From contig JAFKKV010000028.1 of assembly GCA_017304475.1 (NCBI GenBank), positions 1 through 64,000 of the forward strand: a stretch of 64,000 nt of DNA. Reading direction: 5' to 3'. The stretch comes from Hyphomicrobiales bacterium (GTDB taxonomy: Bacteria > Pseudomonadota > Alphaproteobacteria > Rhizobiales > Phreatobacteraceae). Below the pieces are notes generated by a model that was not told the origin of the DNA, searched no databases, and was given only the letters and a program-made list of their open reading frames with translations. Shown here one piece after another: positions 60,016-64,000 of this stretch (its first letter is position 1; each line of letters begins with the position of its first letter). A program made the translations under genes and the position numbers.

Positions 60016-60156
60016 CCAGGTCGCCACCAGGCAAGGCGCAGCAAACCGTTGCTCTTACGGGGCCAGATTTCACGGCGGCATGGGCAATGTGGTGCTCTGT
60101 CATGATCCAGACAGCCGGCCGGGCCGTATCATAGATTGCGATTGCAGACTTCCATT

Positions 60157-60190
60157 GGCCCACGCCCGAAGCGGACGTGGGCCTTTTTTT
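60157..60190 (+). terminator. Rho-independent terminator
   Basis: GGCCCACG-CCCGAAGCGGA-CGTGGGCC is followed by T7. It stands 141 bp behind the MscS stop, so it either ends a long 3' untranslated region or belongs to a small transcript in between. Confidence 0.92.
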
Positions 60191-60247
60191 GTGTACGGCG
60201 GTTGTCCAGGGCCATCCGGTCCGCCGCTTCTCGCCTGCCTCGCCGCC

Positions 60248-61018
60248 TCAATGCCCGCGCATGCGCCAGGCCAGCAGTCGCCGCTCGACCTCGCCGATAC
60301 AGGCCGCCGCGAGATAGCCGATCAGGCCGAGCAGCATGACGCCGGCGAACAGGTCGGGCGCGCGGAACATGCGCGCCGAGATCAGGATCCATTGGCCGAG
60401 CCCGTTCAGGCCGGCGACGATCTCGCAGACCACGGAGAGGATGAGCGCAACCGTCAGGCTGATCCGCATGCCCGCGAGAATGTCGGGCATGGCCGAGGGC
60501 AGGGCGATTTTGAAGATGGTCTCCAGGCGCGACAGGTTCAGGCTGCGGGCGACCTCGTAGAGCCGGGGCTCGACCGCCGCGAAGCCGTGAATGGTAGCGA
60601 GCAGCATGGGCCAGAGCGTGCCGAAGGCGATGACGAAGATCGCCATGGCCTCGCTCAGGCCGTAAAGCGCGATGGCCACGGGAATGATGGCGGAGACCGG
60701 CAGGGGCCGCAGGAATTCCAGCGACGGCGCGACATAGATGCGTGCGCGCCTGGACGAGCCGATCAGCGAGCCGAGCACGATGGCGGCGAGCGAGGCGGCG
60801 AGCCAGCCGAACGCCATGTGCTGCAGCGTGCCAAGGACCTTGGCGCCGAGGTCACGCGCGGTGAAGCCGCGCACCAGGGCCGCCCAGGCGCGGTCCGGGC
60901 CGGGCAGGAAAACCGGCGAGATCAGCTGCGAATTGGCCAGCCATTGCCACAGCATGACAAAGCCGGCGGCGACGGCGAGGCTCGCGAGGCGCCAGAGCAT
61001 TTGCGACGACAGGCTCAC
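60248..61018 (-). CDS. NitT/TauT-type ABC transporter permease (second permease)
   Basis: A 256-residue permease with six hydrophobic segments. The BPD_transp_1 loop EVARSLNLSRLETIFKIALPSAMPDILAGMRI carries the EAA-type contact with the ATPase. The start is GTG at 61018, overlapping the TGA of the upstream permease as GTGA; the open frame continues far upstream only as a shadow. It is the last gene of the importer operon and likely forms a heterodimer with the permease encoded just before it. Confidence 0.93.
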   Translation of the reverse strand: MSLSSQMLWRLASLAVAAGFVMLWQWLANSQLISPVFLPGPDRAWAALVRGFTARDLGAKVLGTLQHMAFGWLAASLAAIVLGSLIGSSRRARIYVAPSLEFLRPLPVSAIIPVAIALYGLSEAMAIFVIAFGTLWPMLLATIHGFAAVEPRLYEVARSLNLSRLETIFKIALPSAMPDILAGMRISLTVALILSVVCEIVAGLNGLGQWILISARMFRAPDLFAGVMLLGLIGYLAAACIGEVERRLLAWRMRGH

Positions 61019-61779
61019 AGCTCGCCCTCCACAATGGCCGCGCGGCCGAAGAAGCGGCGCTGCGCGAACAGAAGCGTCGCATTCCAGAGGAACCCGACAA
61101 TGCCGATCCAGACGAGATAGGCGAGCATCAGGTCCGGCCGAAGCGCCTGCTGCGCGGTCATCATGGCAAAGCCCAGGCCCATCGGATTCATGGTGATTTC
61201 GACCGTGACCGCGACGATCAGCGCCGCGCCGGCCGCCAGGCGAAAGGCGATGAAGATCCGCGGAAGCGCCGCCGGGATGACGATCTTCCAGATGCGCGCG
61301 ACGGGCGACAGGCGCAGCGCCCGCGCCACCTCCAGGAGCCTCGGCTCGACCCCGCGGACCGCCGCGCGGGTCATGATCAGGGTGGCGAAGGTGCAGGTCT
61401 TCGCGACGATCGAGAATTCCATCATGTAGCCGAAGCCGAAGACCATCAGCGCGATCGGCAGCAGGGCGACGGAGGGGATCGGGCGAATGGATTCGACGGT
61501 GACCTCCATCAGCCGGTCGACCGGCGGCAGCAGGCCGAGCAGCAGGCCGAGAACCAGCCCGATCGAGACGCCGATCACCAGGCCGGTAAAGGCGCCGATC
61601 AGGGTCTCGCCGGTGGCCGCCAGCATCGAGCCGTCGGCGAGCGCCGCGGCCAGCGCGACGATGACCTGGCTCGGCGGCGCCAGCGACTCGCTCTGGATCC
61701 CGGACCAGCGCAGCCAGGCCTCCATGGCGAGCACGGCGGCGAGCGGCAGCAGCAGTCCCTTCAGTCGGTCGTTGTTCAT
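61015..61779 (-). CDS. NitT/TauT-type ABC transporter permease (first permease)
   Basis: A 254-residue permease with six hydrophobic segments and the loop EVARALRLSPVARIWKIVIPAALPRIFIAFRLAAG typical of SsuC/TauC-type proteins. IRPIPSVALLPIALMVFGFGYMMEF precedes it. Two distinct permease genes, not one, serve this system. It begins 9 bp after the ATPase gene. Confidence 0.93.
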   Translation of the reverse strand: MNNDRLKGLLLPLAAVLAMEAWLRWSGIQSESLAPPSQVIVALAAALADGSMLAATGETLIGAFTGLVIGVSIGLVLGLLLGLLPPVDRLMEVTVESIRPIPSVALLPIALMVFGFGYMMEFSIVAKTCTFATLIMTRAAVRGVEPRLLEVARALRLSPVARIWKIVIPAALPRIFIAFRLAAGAALIVAVTVEITMNPMGLGFAMMTAQQALRPDLMLAYLVWIGIVGFLWNATLLFAQRRFFGRAAIVEGEL

Positions 61780-61788
61780 GCCGGCCCC

Positions 61789-62616
61789 TCAGCTTTCCGA
61801 AGCCTTGATGAAATCGAACAGGGTGCGCCTCAGGCGCAGGAATTCGGGATCCTCGCGTGTCGTCAGCTGATCGCGCGGCCGGGGCAGGTCGATCTTGAGC
61901 TCGATGCCGATGCGGCCGGGATGCGGCAGCAGCCCGATCACCCGGTCGCCGAGATAGATCGCCTCTTCGAGATCGTGGGTCACGAACAGCACGGTCGCGC
62001 CGGTCGCGGCCGCCAGCGACAGGACCTCGTCCTGCAGCGATTGGCGCGTCATGGCGTCGAGCGCGCCGAACGGCTCGTCCATCAGCAGGGCACGCGGGTC
62101 TTGGGCCAGGCAGCGGGCGATCTGCAGCCTTTGCTGCATGCCGCCCGACATCTCGGTCGGATATTTGTGTGCATGGTCGGGCAGCCCGACCTTGGTCAGG
62201 TAGTCCTGGATCAGCGCGCCACGCCGTGCCTTCGGCACCTTGGCCGCCTCCAGCGCCAGCGACACGTTGCCGGCCGCCGTGCGCCAGGGCAGCAGCGCCT
62301 TGCCATAGTCCTGGAAAATGATCGCGATGTCCTGGCGCGGCGACAGCATAGGCGCGCCGGCGAAAGTGACCGTGCCGCCGGTGGGCTGGTAGAGCCCGGC
62401 GGCGAGGCGCAGCGCCGTGGTCTTGCCGCATCCGGATGCGCCGATGATGCAGACGAACTCGCCCTTGCCGATCTGGAAATCGATATTCTCGACGATCGTC
62501 TTGGCGCCGAGCGTCAGGCTGACGCCGGAAAAGTCGAAATGCGGCTCGGCGATTCCCGGGCTTCGGGGCGCGGGCTCGGCGGTCCGCTGGCTTTGGCTCG
62601 GGCTGGACACGTTCAT
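61789..62616 (-). CDS. NitT/TauT-type ABC transporter ATPase
   Basis: A 275-residue ABC ATPase of the SsuB/TauB/NrtD type. Walker A is GASGCGKTT, the signature is MSGGMQQRLQIARCL, Walker B is ALLMDEPFGALD and the switch His is in FVTHDLEEAIYL. The first 28 residues are a Ser/Pro-rich lead. Systems of this group import sulfonates, nitrate, thiamine precursors or aromatic acids; the ligand is not evident. It overlaps the GntR gene by ATGA. Confidence 0.94.
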   Translation of the reverse strand: MNVSSPSQSQRTAEPAPRSPGIAEPHFDFSGVSLTLGAKTIVENIDFQIGKGEFVCIIGASGCGKTTALRLAAGLYQPTGGTVTFAGAPMLSPRQDIAIIFQDYGKALLPWRTAAGNVSLALEAAKVPKARRGALIQDYLTKVGLPDHAHKYPTEMSGGMQQRLQIARCLAQDPRALLMDEPFGALDAMTRQSLQDEVLSLAAATGATVLFVTHDLEEAIYLGDRVIGLLPHPGRIGIELKIDLPRPRDQLTTREDPEFLRLRRTLFDFIKASES

Positions 62617-63308
62617 TTGGGGACCTGGGGGTAGACGATGTCGAGGGTTGTCCTGAGATGCGAGGACAGGGCCTCGCTCGCGGCGGCGAAATCCTGCGAC
62701 AGCACGCTGTCGGCCAGCTTCTGGTGCGACCGGATGAACCGGTCGGGATCGGAAAGGCTCCGCATCATCACGCGGCGATAGCGATAGGCCTGGTCGTAGA
62801 GGTTCGAGATCGCCTCGGTCAGCCGGGGTGATCCGCAGCCGCTGATCAGCGACGAGTGAAAGGCCTTGTGCAGCGTGTCGAATTCTTCCGTGCCTTCGCC
62901 GAAACTCTCGCCTTGGCGTTCGACATAACGGCGCAGGCGGTGGAGGCTGGCCAGGATGCCGGCCTCCCAGGTGTCGGCGCGATGCGCGATCGACAGGCGC
63001 AGCGCCTCCATCTCGACGAGCACGCGCACCTGCGTGATATCGAGCAGGTCCTCGCGGCTGACGCTCGCGACGCGGAAGCCTCGCTGGCCGATGGCCAGGA
63101 TCAGGCCGCGCGAGACCAGCCGCGACAGGGCCTCGCGCAGCGGCGTCGCGCCGATCTCGTAGCGCTCGACCAGTTCGACGATCCTCAGCCTTGCGCCCGG
63201 CGTCAGCGCCCCCGCCAGGATGTCGCGCTGCACCAGGGCAATGGCCCGGTCGGTCAGCGTGTCGCTGGAATGCCCGTCCTGGGCGGGGTCGCTGGCTGGG
63301 GACGTCAT
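62613..63308 (-). CDS. GntR-family regulator, FadR/FCD subfamily
   Basis: A 231-residue regulator with an N-terminal winged helix (LRIVELVERYEIGATPLREALSRLVSRGLIL, RGFRVASVSREDL) and a C-terminal all-helical FCD domain whose metal-binding residues include Asp and His in EFDTLHKAFHSSLISGCGS. FCD regulators usually sense a carboxylic acid. Lying inside the importer operon, between binding protein and ATPase, it probably controls that operon. Confidence 0.94.
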   Translation of the reverse strand: MTSPASDPAQDGHSSDTLTDRAIALVQRDILAGALTPGARLRIVELVERYEIGATPLREALSRLVSRGLILAIGQRGFRVASVSREDLLDITQVRVLVEMEALRLSIAHRADTWEAGILASLHRLRRYVERQGESFGEGTEEFDTLHKAFHSSLISGCGSPRLTEAISNLYDQAYRYRRVMMRSLSDPDRFIRSHQKLADSVLSQDFAAASEALSSHLRTTLDIVYPQVPK

Positions 63309-63318
63309 CGCCTGGTTC

Positions 63319-64000
63319 CTATTCGAGGATGAGCTTGCCGAGATCGGGATTGCCCTGCAGCAGGTTCTGCTGGGCCATGACGGTCACCCACCAGGACAGC
63401 ATGGAGCTGGTCAAGGCCGGCGCGGCATGGCTGCGCGGGCTCGACCTGACGAGATCCATCTGCTGCCGGGTGAAGCGGGCGATCGATTCCGAGGCCTTGT
63501 CCGGATCGTTGTTGACGATCTCGGCCGCCTCGCGAATGCCGGCGCGGAACGCGCTGATGACCTGCGGATTTTGCGCCGCCCAGGTCCGGGACGCGGCATA
63601 GAAGATGATCGGGTCGTTGCGGCCGAGTTCCGCGACATAACGAGCGCCCACCGAGCCGACGCCGGCATTGAGCATGCGGGTCACGATCGGCTCGCCGGAC
63701 AGCACGGCATCGACGGCTCCGGACCGCAGGATGTCGCTCATGGTCGGGAAGGTCACTTCGACGAAATTGACCTTGGCCGGATCGACGCCATTGTCCATCA
63801 GCCATTTGACGAAGAGCACGTGGAGATAGGCGCCGAAGCCGGGCGCGCCGACCTTCTTGCCGATGAAATCGGCCGGTTTGGTCAGGCTGAGGCCGTTGCG
63901 CACGACCACCGCGGTAAACTGGTTGTTGGCGGGCGTCATGGCGGACGCGCCGGCGATGCCGACCAGCCCGAGGCCGCCGTCGGCCGCCTGCAGGAACACC
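63319..64000 (-). CDS. NitT/TauT-type ABC transporter substrate-binding protein (partial, runs off the window)
   Basis: The C-terminal 226 residues or so of a SsuA/TauA/NMT1-like periplasmic binding protein; the N-terminus and signal peptide lie beyond position 64000. FIGKKVGAPGFGAYLHVLFVKWLMDNGVDPAKVNFVEV, followed by MSDILRSGAVDAVLSGEPIV, is the usual hinge region of the fold. It is the first gene seen of the importer operon, 10 bp before the GntR gene. Confidence 0.92.
   Translation of the reverse strand, partial: VFLQAADGGLGLVGIAGASAMTPANNQFTAVVVRNGLSLTKPADFIGKKVGAPGFGAYLHVLFVKWLMDNGVDPAKVNFVEVTFPTMSDILRSGAVDAVLSGEPIVTRMLNAGVGSVGARYVAELGRNDPIIFYAASRTWAAQNPQVISAFRAGIREAAEIVNNDPDKASESIARFTRQQMDLVRSSPRSHAAPALTSSMLSWWVTVMAQQNLLQGNPDLGKLILE

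Noticed and set aside
60248..62431. 727-codon minus-strand frame
   Set aside because: Only its last 256 codons are a real permease; the rest is an Arg/Pro-rich shadow of the ATPase and first permease in another frame.
1..64000. CRISPR array or prophage
   Set aside because: No regularly spaced identical repeats and no capsid, portal, terminase or integrase genes are visible.

Overview
The window looks like chromosomal DNA of a G+C-rich alphaproteobacterium, most likely order Hyphomicrobiales (Rhizobiales). The reasons are the strong C/G bias at third codon positions, the gene families present (Liv-type and NitT/TauT-type ABC importers, MmgE/PrpD, hydantoinase A/B, DUF2783 beside an FAD monooxygenase, Omp25-like porins), tightly overlapping operons (ATGA, GTGA, TGATG junctions) and several families of short palindromic intergenic repeats. 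I cannot name the genus. No insertion-sequence transposase, integrase, CRISPR array or rRNA operon is visible. There is one tRNA gene (Gln, anticodon CTG).

Layout. 0.3-10.1 kb: housekeeping and small enzymes (Bcp peroxiredoxin, a large AsmA/YhdP-like envelope protein, a small secreted protein, a rhodanese plus quinone-oxidoreductase pair, AnmK, TyrS, a GST). 10.2-10.8 kb: a YefM/YoeB toxin-antitoxin pair. 10.8-27.2 kb: a large catabolic island built around a GntR/HutC regulator. LeuC/LeuD-type hydro-lyase subunits diverge from the regulator; a complete branched-chain-type ABC importer, a MmgE/PrpD protein, an isocitrate-lyase-family lyase, hydantoinase B and A, an isochorismatase-like protein and an FAD protein follow it. 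27.2-36.5 kb: an M24 aminopeptidase, a chemoreceptor, an amidase, two tandem M20 deacylases and an acetylpolyamine-amidohydrolase-like enzyme. 36.5-40.6 kb: an FAD monooxygenase with a DUF2783 partner, then TetR-GST, then a DUF3016 protein.

40.8-42.3 kb holds the most unusual locus: a small HigB-like ORF behind a perfect palindrome, followed by a protein that joins a HigA-type antitoxin/HTH domain, a transmembrane helix and a GT51 peptidoglycan glycosyltransferase domain. 42.3-50.9 kb: a MarR regulator, a divergent MFS transporter and a CoA-thioester degradation operon. They appear to be tied together by three copies of one operator, TGTTG-N7-CAACA.

50.9-60.2 kb: an alpha/beta-hydrolase-fold protein without its nucleophile serine, RlmE with Ppx/GppA, tRNA-Gln, two outer-membrane barrel proteins around a small membrane protein in a more A/T-rich patch, a TPR protein, a membrane-anchored hydrolase and an MscS-type channel. 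60.2-64 kb: a NitT/TauT-type ABC importer with its GntR/FCD regulator; the substrate-binding protein runs off the right edge.

All functional statements rest on reading the sequence and on family knowledge. No database search was possible.
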